A stretch of DNA of 64,000 nucleotides from Phytoseiulus persimilis (GCA_037576195.1 CM075101.1:24056001-24120000), one strand, 5' to 3'. Positions 13,919-25,560 are shown, counted from the first letter of the stretch. Numbers and translations are program-made. The notes: generated from the sequence alone by a model not told the origin.

Positions 13919-14167
13919 TTGTCAAATTCGCCTGCTCCTTTCTTACCCGGAAGTGATCGCAAAACCATCGCTCTTGTCGAGGAGGAGAGTGTACCGCAGT
14001 CAGCTGCGCAGAACCCAGTAGAGGTCACGGGCCCCTGTCCCGGAACTGTCGAAGAGGAAGACATGGGAGGAAGGGGCGACATGTTAGATTCTGCAGCCAA
14101 GGATGACCCTGTATCAGAGATCGGGAGATCCAGCGGAAGCGTGTTCGACGAATCAGATTCCAAGTGA
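13919..14167 (+). CDS. Weak candidate: acidic C-terminal-like open frame
   Basis: An 82-codon frame ending in TGA, rich in Glu, Asp, Ser and Gly, reading like the disordered acidic tail of a nuclear or cytoplasmic protein (stretches such as VEEEDMGGRGD and GSVFDESDSK). It opens with TTG rather than ATG, so if real it would be a terminal exon; the pyrimidine-rich stretch near 13935-13955 could hold an acceptor. The complementary frame is also open and no upstream exon was found. Function unknown; could well be chance. Confidence 0.22.
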   Translation: MSNSPAPFLPGSDRKTIALVEEESVPQSAAQNPVEVTGPCPGTVEEEDMGGRGDMLDSAAKDDPVSEIGRSSGSVFDESDSK

Positions 14168-17100
14168 AAGAAGTTCAGGGGAAGCTCTTGGTTTGGATGG
14201 TGAGTTCGTTAGGAATTGTGGAGAAGAATGGAACAGGCCGTGACAAAGGAGGACGGTGACTGTTCTGGAGAGGAAGCCGATGAAAATTCAATTACGCTAG
14301 TCATGAAGAGCTCTTTGTGCCGATGTTCCGACAAAGCGTGAGGGTTCGTTTCGTTTTTCCCGTTTGCATGGCGGTACTTCCGGCATCTTCGTTTCGCTTC
14401 CTTTCGTTTTTATTTATCCTGCGTCCTTTCAAATTCAGCCCGTTCTCCACGAGCTGGACGCTCTTTCGACACGACCGGAGTCACGACCGCCGCCGTTCTC
14501 TCGTTCTCGTTTCAGATTGAGTGTGGAATTTATTGACACGCACATAATGACAAACGAACCCAACGGGATCGGCTCTCTCTCGAGCTCTGCCCGATCGCGT
14601 TCCCTGGTCACGTGACCGAAAGGGAAAAAACTCCGCAGCTTGAGGATTGATGATGTCGCGACCCGCTGTTCTGAATCCGATTGGGGACGGCCTCATCAGT
14701 CCATCCGGATGCTGTGAACGAATTCTGAATCATTGCTGGCATCACGTACCAAAACCTGGGTAGCTCGTTGATAGTCATCCGCCAACACCAGCTCGTTGCA
14801 CGCATCGGGAGCGAAGTCGCCCCGAGAGAGGATGCTCCCGCAGCCGTCGGGCTGTCGCTGCAAGCAGAAGCCTGCTCGATCCGCCCCGTTCAACGTCGAT
14901 GTCGTCGCGGAAATGATTTCTGCGAGATCTCTCCGCAGCACCAAAGTAAATCAAATTTGTGATCCTTCGACCGGAGGCAACGTGACGACGAGTTGGCTCG
15001 AAACATCCTCTCGAAAGGATTCTCTGGCGGAACTCTTCGATGTATCATGTGCATATTTTTCGAAAAGGATCGCTGCAATTAAACTGAATCGTTACGAGGC
15101 AGCAAGACCGGAGCGATCTCGCTGACAGAGACGAATCGGGAGCAGCACACGTCCATAGCTCTATGGTGCCTCGGCTTGGACACGGTTGGAGAGATCTCGT
15201 TGGGAAAGCGCTTCGCTATGAAATCTTGCGAGACGGCAGCCGCAGATTCAGCTCGGGCGCATGGGCATGTGGAAAATCAAGAGGGATTCTCACCCTCGTG
15301 CGGAGTCTAAATTGTCAAAGGCCACCAGGACGCATGGGCGAACTCGGATGGCGAGACCTTTGCTATCTCTGAAAGGGACGCACGGCTATCGACAGCATTT
15401 TCCTGTGGAGCTCGAGTCTAAACCTCGCTGAACTGTACGATACTAAAGCCATTCTCCGACGGCTGATTGTCACCGATCCACGTTGCGGTCATCGTGGCGA
15501 TATACCGCAGGAAGACCGAGCCGTTCAACCGGCCCAGTTGAACGGCCTGAGCTGCGTTTCAGCCAGAGGAGCCAAACCAAGACGGAGCAGACATGCATTC
15601 TCTCGGGCGAACCTCTTTCTCGCGAGACGGAATGTTCCCTAGCCGATTGCGACCATCAGTCTATGTATTAGTTGAGTATGATATGGAGTGTCATCCGAAC
15701 GAGAGCCTGACTCGCCGTCTGACACGACAAGCATGTTGCGAGACTCCGGCTTCCCTGGGATACAAGGCGCTGGTCGGGAATATTGTCTTATCTGCGTCAC
15801 GAGTATGACTCACACTTCGACTGCGGTGTCAAAGAGAACTCCGCGAGAATTTCCGCTCCGCCCGAAGTGATGCTCCTTTCGGAACGTCCTTTCGGAACGA
15901 GCATCAACTTCGTTGCCCCCAGTGTGCGTCGATCTGTATCGTCGAGAGAAACCACAGGAGCAGGATGCACTCCTGTTGAAATCGAACATTTCTCACCAAC
16001 GCTCCAGCAGGGGCTGTCCGTTCCGGCAAGAGATATATCTGGTCTGATTCTTCAGGATTAAAGGTGATGAATGAGTTGGAATGTCTGATTTCGCCATGAG
16101 CCAAAGCCTACTTCATTTGTTTTGACTCGTATTCACGCAATCCTCTTCGACGGACGGACAGTGTATCGTCAGCCTCATGGACATAATCACACAACTCCGT
16201 GAAAGAACGCCTCTTTAGTATGTTTTTTCCACGATTTTTGCTCGCATTCCAAATTGAGTAACGGGGGTGGAGGTGGGGACAGTCAGTAGCTCTGGACCAA
16301 CTCTCACCCCAAGGACGTCACGACGCTCAGCCTTGACGTATTCTGGCACGACCCGAAGAATTCGAATATCAGTAGCGCTAGTTCCAGCTGCTTACGTCGA
16401 TCTTGTGTAACGGCGGTCATGTTCTCGTGGCGAACCATTAGCTGGGCGAATGCTGCGGAGAGATACGAGTTAGGCTTCTTGATAGTCCAACTGCTGCCTA
16501 ATGATCACGCGACTGCTGCGTCTGCAAACTGAACCTGCTGAAACCGCCCGAGAATATCAGTCTCCTGACCTCTCAGGGATCGGGTCACGCAGTCATGGCA
16601 ACTCTCGTTCCCGAAAACTCTCCACAGAAAACTCATCCAAGGAGCGGGATGATCACGAGCTCCCGGAACGCAATTCGGAATCCCGGCTAGGACTTCCCGC
16701 GACGTGCAAACAGGGACCAGATGAACGCAGGACTGAAAACGCGCAAACGGAGTTCCAGCACCGACTTGGTGCCGTCAGCGTCTGTTCCATCGGGGCTATC
16801 GGTCTACGTTCGGTGGCTTCGAGCAGTGAGTTCCTTCGTCCAAATGAAAGTAAGAAGCGACTTTCATCTGTCGGGCAACCGCTTGAGGCATCGGAGAAGG
16901 ACCCGCCGATTCGACGTCATCAGGAGCCCTGCCGTGATAATCGGCTTTGTTTCTCACGAGGGAATCTATAGTCAGATCCCTCCTCATTGGAACCAGATGA
17001 AGGCTCAATCGCGAGCGGGAATTCCTTATCCCGAATCTTCGCGTGATCCAACTTGGGATCGGGCCGGATGGTCAGCGTGGCGTATGCTCAACCTGCTTTT

Positions 17101-17751
17101 CGCATTGCCACCTCGACGGCGCCTCGAGCGGTTGGCGAGATCGTGAACGGGTCTGTTCGATTTGCACACTCGAAGAAGTATCCATGCTAGTTCACCGGTA
17201 TCATCCGGGGAATACCCAGGGAAGTCGAAACAGGCGAGACGATTACTCAGTACGAGAATGAGCACTTTCAGAAGGTGTGTGGCTTAGTCCATTGACGTTG
17301 AAAGCCCGGAAAAACGTTCCTTCCGTAATATGCGTCTCTTCGATCCGGCGCTACGTGAGAGAACTCCAATGAATGCCTCGATGACGGACTGGAAAGGAAC
17401 CTTGCAGTCAAGGTCGCTCTTCGAGGATCCACCGCTAGGACTTCTAAGGGTTCGTGATCAACAATATATCCAGAGAATTTCCGTCACGAAGGCGATACCT
17501 CCTCAGTGATTTCCGAGAACAATTCTCCAACGTGCTCAAGTTTCCGCTTCCGAGGCAGCTCAGGTAACTCGCATGGCGAAATCCAGACTGTGGCAATTTC
17601 CAAAGAGCAGAGCAGGCTTTGTCAACAGTTTTTACTCCGCGTAGCCCCGACGGAGGGGGTCCACGTGCGCGTCACCCTTGCGCAAAGTTCCGTCTCGACT
17701 CTGTGACCTCCCTGATGTGTGGCGTTGGAGTCAGATTCGGATTCGACCGGT
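14168..17751. other. Intergenic, no gene supported
   Basis: Several overlapping open frames but no domain. A short plus-strand stretch around 16715-16829 ends in a good donor (gca|gtgagt) and could be an isolated exon; no partner exon was found. Confidence 0.45.
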
Positions 17752-18078
17752 TTACGAGTTGATGCGTTTCCGGTTTTCTTGAATCCGTGCATTACAGACT
17801 CCCGTTTCCGGGCGGCTCTGTCTGGTACCGATGTGGCACCTCCTCATGGGTTTATGTCGCGACACTTTATGAATTGCGGACTTTGCGGCTCGTGAGATTC
17901 CCGCGCCAGTCACTGTGGTGCAAATAATGATTTCTATAATAGTCATTATAATGATACCCGTCCAGACAATCATCCGTAACGTCGGGGAATCAGCGACGTA
18001 GAGAGAGGCTATAACTGAGGCTGGAGAAGACCAGGTGGCCATGGGGCCTCGAATCATTGCCTGCGGAGCCCTCGCCAT
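17752..18078 (-). CDS. Weak candidate: small single-pass membrane protein
   Basis: A 108-codon minus-strand frame starting with ATG, with one strongly hydrophobic segment (about residues 37-56, containing WTGIIIMTIIEIIICTTV) followed by a basic Arg/Lys-rich C-terminal half. That pattern fits a type II or tail-basic membrane protein, but no family is recognised. No introns, polyadenylation signal or neighbouring gene support it, and frames of this length arise by chance in a window of this size. Confidence 0.28.
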   Translation of the reverse strand: MARAPQAMIRGPMATWSSPASVIASLYVADSPTLRMIVWTGIIIMTIIEIIICTTVTGAGISRAAKSAIHKVSRHKPMRRCHIGTRQSRPETGVCNARIQENRKRINS

Positions 18079-20093
18079 TCCTGCGGAACACTGCTCGGGA
18101 AACTCAACGCTGAAGTCTGGACTTCACGTCGCGTACGCGCTCAGCCATGAGAGAGCTCGGAGAGATCTAGAGCCGAGCATGAAGGACACGGGGACTGTGA
18201 CGGGAAGTCTGTTCACCGAGTGACTTGCAGCTCGACTGACAATTAGACTGAAGCACCCAGCTCAGCCTCAGTTTCCGTTGAAGAATACGATTGCTACTCA
18301 CGACGGAGCTGCTCGGAGCTCTAGCGAATTGATCAAGTTGGCGACACTGACCCTCTATCAGACGTTCAGGCATACATATTGCTCGATGCAAAACTTTGCG
18401 TTGTATACGGATTCTCATACACGCTGGGAGGGAATCCCATCGTGGGGTCGACTTGTGGCTCATACGCATACAGCCAACATCGACCTGATTCCGCATTCGA
18501 CGTCGTTGTTACCTTGTCAGATAAGGATTCCGACAGTTTGTCGAACACTATGATTGCATTCTACGGGGGGACTCGTTACAGTTTTCTTTCTTTTTCACTT
18601 CGAAAGGAGACTTCTATTTCTCGACTCATTCTCCCTCATACCCCGGTAATTTGTTTCCATTGTTCACCTAGAAAATTCTATACGGAGTCGATCCCGGTAG
18701 ACGAATCCATCAGTGATACCCTGGAAGTCAGCGCGGCCACTCTCCTCTGACTCCCTGATCTAGATTGAAAGCTCTTGAGAGATTCACACAGTGACCCTCC
18801 ATTGCGAAGAACAGATCCGCGGTCCGCAGGAGCCAAGACGCGAAGCTCATTCTCTCCAATGTGAAAAGCAACTGGCACAGTGAATGTACCACACTTTGAA
18901 GCGAACGACAGGTCCCTACGCATCCTGTGGAGCACGCTTTTGATGCACCATCTCAACGATAGATAGCAACAACTGCATTCAGAACACTGGGCGTCTCGTG
19001 CTGAAAGGCCTGACGTCTCCTTCCAGCAAAGTGCTTGCACGTTGAACACAAAGAACAAGTCTGTTACTTTTCCTTCTGAGCAGTGTCCTTTGTGAGCCGG
19101 AAAACGGAATGACTCGCCTTTCTGTGGTTACACGTTGCAACTGCCGGACCTGGTTCCCCCCGCCACTTCGCACGTGCCTGAAGAAGAGCTGGATTCCGGT
19201 CCTGGCCCAGTCACGCATGAAGTCACGCTGCCATGCGAGCTCGCACGATGCACGTTCCTCATCGGAGTCCCTATAGGACTGTTTCAGGGAGAAATGCTCT
19301 GTGATCGGTTGGATATCTCATCAAAGTCCAGAAAACAGCGTTTCCTCTGGTGAGGCTCATGATTCTGATGAACCGGTGGGTCCCTCAACTTTCTCAGCAG
19401 GCCATATTGGAGTGGATTGGCTGATTCACAGCGGACTTCCGAGAGGTCTCGATGTTCATATCGTGAGACCATGTCTATCCCGGGTCGGAGCAGGCTGGGC
19501 GGTATCAGTGTGCTTCCGACAGTGATTTACGAACAAATTATCCATGATATTGCAGGGATCTCCACGGAGCATCCGTCGATCATATTTGTGTATCAATTAA
19601 AGCTTCATTAATCAGACCCACTGGCAGGAAACACATCGACCCACAACGACAATGACCATCTTTCGGATGACTGAAACTCTTGAAACCACGCCAAAATCTA
19701 CTCGGAGTATGATTTCGGACATGCCAAGATTGGACATCGAGCGTTTCCCTCTTCGCAGGCTGACAATGATGATGTCTCACGAGAAGTTTCATCATGATCC
19801 GAGACTCCTGCGGAGATTCTATTTCTAGGAGAAAAGAGACGCTCGCGGAGGAAAATGACATTTATTCGAAGGACAGGGAGCTGGATTTTATTTTAGGAGG
19901 GCTATACTGAGCAGAAGTCTCTGACGCAGGGTCTGACGGGAGGAGCGAATTTTAAGAATAGTGAATTACGAATTTCAGGAGAGGTTCAGGAGTAGCGGAG
20001 TATTTCGGGAGACTCCGGAAGATGTCGTGGGGCGTGTCGTCCGAATCTGACCTCCCGATTCGATAATGGCAGAATGATCGAGTTCCGACTCCG
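18079..20093. other. Intergenic, no gene supported
   Basis: Open frames of up to about 125 codons on both strands overlap one another, without domains or coherent splice sites. Confidence 0.45.
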
Positions 20094-20860
20094 TCATGTG
20101 GGGGTGGAAATTTTACCAAGTTGATTCGCCGGACCTGTGACGATGGCTGAAGCCGCGGCAGGAGCAAAAACTGCGGCTGATTCGGCTGCCGACGGAGGCT
20201 GTGTAGGCTGCATTATCGGCGCGTGCACCATAAACAACCGATGCTGGAGCAGATGTCGCTGTGCCGGGCTCACTGGTGGACACATACGCACGGAAGCCGT
20301 CGGCATCTGCGACGTAACTCACTTGACGGGAAACTCCGCGAGCATCCGTAAAACCGTAGGAGCCCGTCTTGCGTTGTTGGCATCCGAGATCTCTTGTCGA
20401 GGCTGCTTGGTTACGTATTCGTCACTGTGTTCGAGAGAATCAGGCTGAGGAGGATATATGGGGTCCTCTATCTTACCGATCGGAGCTGCTGCAGCAACTT
20501 TGAGGAAAGGAGCCGGAACCGAGCCGGACTGTATGACGGCCCGCGGGGCGGTCTGTGCGAATGGAGCCGTTGCTCTGATTTCCGACGGGGCGGCAGGCCG
20601 AGATGCAATTGTTGCAGGCAAAGGCAACCCCACGAGAGCCGGCGCGTGGGCAGCCACTACAGGATGGCTTCCCGATGGTGCCGCTTAGTGAATTACATGC
20701 GGTGCGAAAGCGACCGGTCGACACAGGAGCGAATGCCGATCCCGCAGGAGGCCCGACGGCCAGAGTTCTTCCGAAACAAACGGCACCAGCGAGAGCTGCC
20801 CGGAAATTCACGGCAAGCCCAACTCCAACTTCTCGGAGCTTTGCGCACAAGTTCTAAGGT
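20094..20860 (-). pseudogene. Cuticle protein (RR-type chitin-binding) relic, frameshifted
   Basis: On the minus strand the region reads as a structural cuticle protein: an Ala/Pro/Val-rich N-terminal part (HPVVAAHAPALVG and similar, 20470-20665), then a Rebers-Riddiford chitin-binding core, then an Ala/Pro-rich tail. The core starts in one frame (EISDANNA) and continues in another (KTGSYGFTDARGVSRQ, then VSYVADADGFRAYV and STSEPGT), with the shift at about 20370-20373. A second shift near 20211-20226 moves the tail to HAPIMQPTQPP. The N-terminal part also meets an in-frame TAA near 20684. Such proteins bind chitin in the extracellular cuticle. The core motif is strong, so the family call is firm; whether the shifts are true decay or assembly errors cannot be told here. 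A good minus-strand donor (agaag|gtatgc, near 20898) and acceptor (caccttag, near 20857) could mark the usual small first exon. Confidence 0.8.
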
Positions 20861-22019
20861 GAAATGGAAACAGGTGAACAGAAAAGTTGTGCATACCTTC
20901 TCAACGAGCGTCTTGGGCTCCCGGAGCGTCACTTCCCTGGTAGAGTGAGCGATCGTTGAATCGATTGCCGCTTGTGAATCTTCATCGTTTAGTATACATC
21001 CTCGCGAACTTTCCTTGCCTCTGCCTCGTCGAACGGCTTGTCGATCGCGCATGGCTCTCCCCGCCCCGTTCGTAACCTTGCGCCGATCATTAAGAGTGTG
21101 CCTTAGCGGCCTCGCTTCGGCAGTCGAAGAATCTGGGAGATGTCGAGAAAGTCAGAGGGCTGGGGCTTGAATTCGGAGAGAGCTTCGGGATTGGACGTTC
21201 ACTTGACTCTCGAAGCTCCAAATGAATACCGACCGCCGCTGTCGAACGGCTTAGGGCTCGCGGACTCCTCATTCAGGATTCTACCTGTCTAGAACATTGA
21301 AGAAGCCAAACAGAATCGAAAACTTGGACTGGAATTCAGATCTGACTTTGCTGCCGGGAATTTGGAGGGTTTCCTCCTGACATGTAGGGATAAATCCTGA
21401 TTGCCTGCGCCACACAAGAGCGGGCGTCACGCCGAAGACACGGAATCCAGTCCAAGCTAGGTTTCTGAAAGCCTCTCTCGAGGAAGCAACCGTTGACTCC
21501 CACCGTATAGCTTCCTAAACGATATCAGTGCAGCCACCTAGACTCAGATTCCTCACAACAGTCATGGTTTCTCAAATCATTCGATGCACCAATGGGTATG
21601 ACCGATGATGGCCATCCAAATGTGACCAGTAGCTAGAAGCCCAAAGAAATCGGAACTCCGAATATCGCAGAGCAAGTTTTTGAGAATGAATCCCGCATTC
21701 GCGGAGCTCTCTCTTCGCTAAAACCCCTCTTGGGATGCAGCTTCGTTCCTATTATGCAAATCTTTCGCACCGTCGAGCACGGAAGGAACGCTGAGCTCCT
21801 GAAAATGTCTCCTCCCGCCTCCGCGCTCGCGATTTGGAAACCAGCGAATCGCAGGTTCAGATACACGAACACTCCAACGGAACCCACATTTCACATCACA
21901 CGACCGCGAGGGCAGAAAAGCATCACTCAGACTGCCACCTTCCGCGGGAACTCGCGCGGTTACAGTTCTCGACGGGACGAGCGATTTCCACGATCGCGAC
22001 TGAGCCGCAGCCTTTCCGT
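20861..22019. other. Intergenic between cuticle relic and foldback element
   Basis: No gene seen beyond the possible first exon of the cuticle relic near 20898-20960. A 217-codon minus-strand frame (21718-22371) runs through the 17-bp subrepeats of the neighbouring element and is rejected as coding. Confidence 0.5.
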
Positions 22020-22035
22020 GAAAAAGACGATTCCG

Positions 22036-22137
22036 CCCGATTTGAGCGGAGACCCGATTTGAGCGGAGACCCGATTTGAGCGGAGACCCGATTTGGGCGG
22101 AGGTCCGATTTGAGCGGAGGCCCCATTTGAGCGGAAG
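22036..22137 (+). repeat. Left arm: six tandem 17-bp units
   Basis: Six head-to-tail 17-bp units, the first three identical, the others with one to four changes (for example TTTGGGCGG in unit 4). Forms one inverted arm of the foldback element. Confidence 0.95.
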
Positions 22138-22203
22138 CCAACAGCGGCTGTGGTACTGAACCTCGCGCTGGAGTTCGGTCCCGGTAGGTTTTTTTTGGCG
22201 ATC

Positions 22204-22343
22204 ATGACTGTAGAAGAGCTGCAGCCATCGTTTCTTGCGGCTCTCCTGGACGAAATGGATTATCAGGATGAGGTGCAATCGCAACGATCTAGTCTTCGTT
22301 CGCACAAAACACTGCTCCCGGAATCGACGAAAACCTACGTTCT
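22204..22343 (+). CDS. Possible captured exon inside the foldback element
   Basis: A 46-codon stretch beginning ATG (MTVEELQPSFLAALLDEM...) with soluble, protein-like composition, ending at a consensus donor ct|gtgagt (GT at 22344). Read through, it meets a stop TGA at 22345-22347. It lies wholly between the inverted arms. Mutator-like elements are known to carry host gene fragments, so a captured exon is a reasonable inference; it could equally be chance. Protein family not recognised. Confidence 0.3.
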
Positions 22344-22670
22344 GTGAGTACAACTGCTTGAGAGAGCTCATGATACCGAGCTCTACTTTGTGGCCGTACG
22401 GCTCGTCGGAGAGCTGGCTATCGACGCCGCTCGCTACGCTCGCGGGGCACTGCGATACTCGCTTGTCGTTAGGCCCTCAATGGCGGCAACGGCGGAGATG
22501 CAAGCACGTAAACGAATTCGAATAGTTTCCTTTTTCGGCCTTAGGTCCGTGGTCTCTCGAATCTGGTACACTCGCTACGTTGACACGACCACACCATTCT
22601 ATGAGGTCGTGAACCGCGCTGACACCTGAGCCGATTATGTGTCGGAGCATATCAAGAATGCACAGCTGCT

Positions 22671-22771
22671 TCCCGCTCAAATCGGGCCTCCGCTAAAATC
22701 GGACCTTCGCTAAAATCGGACCTTCGCTCAAATAGAGACTCCGCTCAAATCGGACCTCCGCTCAAATGTGG
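22671..22771 (-). repeat. Right arm: about six 17-bp units in inverse orientation
   Basis: Reverse-complement copies of the left-arm unit (CTCCGCTCAAATCGGAC and variants with CTAAAATC). More diverged from each other than the left arm, which suggests the two arms evolve separately. Confidence 0.93.
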
Positions 22772-22788
22772 CGACACCGAAAAAGACG

Positions 22789-24797
22789 CCCTCTACGACG
22801 GCCACCTCTCCCATATCTGTTTGAAAACTCCCGAACCCTATATCAGGATTCGATCTCCCCTTGTTGGTTCCATTGTTCGTTCGACTCTAGATGGCAGGAG
22901 CTGCCAACCATCAGATGATGAGAACTGGAGAAGCATATCCTGTATAGTTCCATTTGGGATAGAGATCCATTTTGTTTGCGCAAAGGGAGCAACGAAGCAT
23001 CTTATCGAGAGTCTGGTTACCAATGCCGAGAATTCAATCAGGTGAGGAAGCCGCATCGAGTAAGCTGGTTCGCTAGATGTTCGGCGTATTGGATCTGAGT
23101 TAGAGCCCGTTCTTGTTAGCTACTTCGTGTGTGACCCAACGCGTTTCTCCGGATGCTGGCGCGACAACTAACTACCAATCGACAGAAATTGAGACAACTT
23201 TGCTGTTTATCGTTTGTCCGGGAGAGTTCGCTCGCTCATTCGTACGTGAAACTCGCTCGCTCCGTAATCCTGGTGCGTGGCCGCCATGTTGGAGTGTCGG
23301 AGCGATGTCGCCATGGATGCGGGACAGCTCCTGACGATTCCAACGCCCTCATGGAATATCCGTACGCAGCGTCGAGAGCCAAGGGTCGTTGCTGTCGACC
23401 AGCCCAAGTCGCGCCGGCTACCTCAGGAGCCGTTCGAACACAGGGGCATCGAACTGTGTTCGAAGAATTCTCCCTATTGAAACCTCGCTGCGAAGTGAAT
23501 GAGTCATAGAAGCTCGTATCGGCAGAGAACTTGCGCTTCAAGAGCGGTATGTCACGCGGATCTTCGTGATGGTTTAAGGGACACGTCTCCGTTCGCCGGA
23601 TCAGTCAGGTTTGGCAGTTTTCAAAACAAGAAGCCCGGTCTTCTCGACCTCGAAAATCCGGCTCCGAAACATTCCCTATATTTTGAGCCGGCAGCTTGCT
23701 CCCAAGACTCCAACTTTCAACTTTCCTCGGAATACACTTCCGCCACTATGGAGAAACGATTTCGAGAATCGAATTCATCTGGTCAACTGCGGGGAGGTCA
23801 TCCAGCCAATCTGAGGGATGGTCGCCGACGATGCCGACTCTCGTCATATTGAAAATCGCTGGGCTGGAGACTTGGCACTCAGAAGCAAAGCCATTCACTG
23901 TGAAGCGGGAGAATATTGTTCTGCGTGCTGATGAATATTGTCCTCGATCACCTCAGCAGATCCTCCGAATGAATCATCAGCCTGTATCTCTCACAACCGG
24001 CGTGCTCCCAACTACTCTGCGTCGAATGGTTCGGAAAGTCAGTAATTCGCAATGGCTCCTCTCTCCGATGCGAGAGTGAAGGAACTGGACCAAGAAAACG
24101 AGGAGAAGAATGTAAGAATTCAGTGTCCGGCTCCAGCTGGAACCTCCGATCGAAGTCCGCTCCCAGCTGGAACCTTCGATCGGAGTTCAGTTCTCGGGAT
24201 GATGATTCTAATCAGTATGCGAGCGGATTCCGAGAGCAGATATCCTATCTACGACAGACAACGGAGCTCATTCCGGACTTTGGACAGAACTGGCATAAAT
24301 TACGAATTCCTAAGGCACCTGCGAGAATGGCGAACGAAACTGCTATCGGACTCGTTTTGACTCGATCTGACTATTCCGTTCGACCCCGGTCCGATTCACT
24401 GTTTCGAGGCATCTCAGAACCCTGGGGAATTCGTCTATATTGGCCGAGAAGCGGGTATCCAGATGGAATACTGTATACCTCGCTCGCGAGCGATAAACAT
24501 TTCCAGAAATAAACGAAATCGGGCGAACATCAAAGTAGATATTCAGTACTTTCAACTCCTCTCTTTCTCTCTCTCTTCGAGATTGCCAAACTCGAGAGGG
24601 TTCCGATGGCGAGGCAGGTGATGTTAAGCTCGTAAGCTCGCTCAAAGCCAAGGATGATTCCCTGTTAGATACACTCGACGACTGTCAAAAATTTGGTGGA
24701 GACTCCGCGAGTGATCTGGTGCGAGAAGTTTAGAGCAGCAGGATTGGCCTGTTGTGTGCTTCCGATCGGCGGAACCCTCAGAGCTCTCGGATCCGAC
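22789..24797. other. Intergenic; short tandem duplication near 24.13 kb
   Basis: No gene supported. About 30 bp beginning CCAGCTGGAACC is repeated in tandem at 24130-24187 with a few differences. A CT-rich stretch lies at 24556-24580. The segment 24693-24797 is open in frame with the gene that follows but contains no ATG, so it is 5' UTR or part of an upstream intron. Confidence 0.5.
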
Positions 24798-25415
24798 ATG
24801 ATACGAGGCAACGCTGACTCATGGTACTCGAGGGCCGATGATAGCAATCCATTCTTCGAAGATGAGGATCGTCCCGACGAATACACATCGACGTGTTCGA
24901 AGATCGGCTTCAAATTCTTCCGATTCCTGTGCCTGGTCGTCCTTTACGTGATGCTCTTGTGGTCGGCGGCACTCATCTTCTTGTCTCTGTACGGATTCGC
25001 GCACTATTCTTCGTTCGCCGATTCGATCTGGAGCTGCGTGAATGACTCCGAAGTGCTCCACGATGAAACTTTCAAGCGTCACCATTCGGTGCGAATCACG
25101 CTTCTCATGGTCTACGGCTTGAGCGGTACTGCGTTCACGCTGACAGCGTCTCGGGCTTCGGAGTTCAGTGTCGCTGTCAAAGTCTGCCTCATAGTACTCG
25201 GACTCATCATCACTGTTGCTTCTTTGAGCGGTGAGATCGTCGGAATAATGTGGCCTTTATCCTTTGACAAAAACCTGCCCGATTGCACCGTTGATTGGTT
25301 CATACTATGGCTGTACCTGGGCTGGCCGTGGTACACGGCAACCCTGCTGCTGTTCGGGATCTTCACTGCCTTGAAATACGTCGAACGGAAATACTTCATC
25401 CTGCGACGCGATTGA
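24798..25415 (+). CDS. Uncharacterised tetraspan membrane protein, 205 aa
   Basis: Single-exon frame from ATG 24798 to TGA 25413-25415. I chose this ATG because the frame upstream to 24693 contains none. Four hydrophobic segments are evident at about residues 43-66, 98-115, 125-150 and 167-191, with an acidic N-terminal tail (residues 20-28, EDEDRPDE) and a short basic C-terminus (ERKYFILRRD). The loop between TM1 and TM2 carries a Cys and an N-x-S (NDS) glycosylation-like site, and the TM3-TM4 loop a Cys, so a disulfide between the two outer loops is possible. That layout resembles tetraspan superfamilies in general, but the CCG motif of true tetraspanins is absent and I cannot name the family. 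AATAAA lies 146 bp past the stop. Length, membrane pattern and the polyadenylation signal make it a likely real gene. Confidence 0.68.
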   Translation: MIRGNADSWYSRADDSNPFFEDEDRPDEYTSTCSKIGFKFFRFLCLVVLYVMLLWSAALIFLSLYGFAHYSSFADSIWSCVNDSEVLHDETFKRHHSVRITLLMVYGLSGTAFTLTASRASEFSVAVKVCLIVLGLIITVASLSGEIVGIMWPLSFDKNLPDCTVDWFILWLYLGWPWYTATLLLFGIFTALKYVERKYFILRRD

Positions 25416-25560
25416 AAAGGCTTCCTCGCCGATTCATGTTCACCGAAGAGAGCCGTCGCTTGAATGGAAATCAGATCCCTGGGACTCACCCGGGCGCTTC
25501 TTGTGCTCGCAATCGGACTCGTTCGGATTCTTCCTCGACCCATGCTCATGGATTGTTTCG

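Larger units (their letters stand above)
22020..22788. mobile_element. Foldback, MULE-like element with 10-bp target duplication
   Basis: The element proper is 22030-22778 (749 bp). It is flanked by the direct repeat GAAAAAGACG at 22020-22029 and 22779-22788. Its two ends are inverted arrays of a 17-bp unit (consensus CCCGATTTGAGCGGAGA): six copies at 22036-22137, and about six reverse-complement copies at 22671-22771. Terminal arms made of subrepeats and a 9-10 bp duplication are features of foldback elements and their Mutator-like relatives. No transposase is present, so it is non-autonomous. The 0.5-kb interior carries a coding-looking segment (22204-22343). Confidence 0.85.

Noticed and set aside
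20310..20330. GTGAGT on the minus strand inside the cuticle relic, as a splice donor
   Set aside because: Reading straight through gives the conserved RQVSYVADADGF core, so the GTGAGT is simply the codons for Val-Ser.
22036..22137. CRISPR-like array of short repeats
   Set aside because: Units are contiguous without unique spacers and are mirrored by an inverted copy; this is an element arm in a eukaryotic genome.
21718..22371. 217-codon minus-strand open frame
   Set aside because: It runs through the 17-bp subrepeats of the foldback element, whose translation is a repeated SAQIGSPLK-like pattern; no domain and no gene structure.
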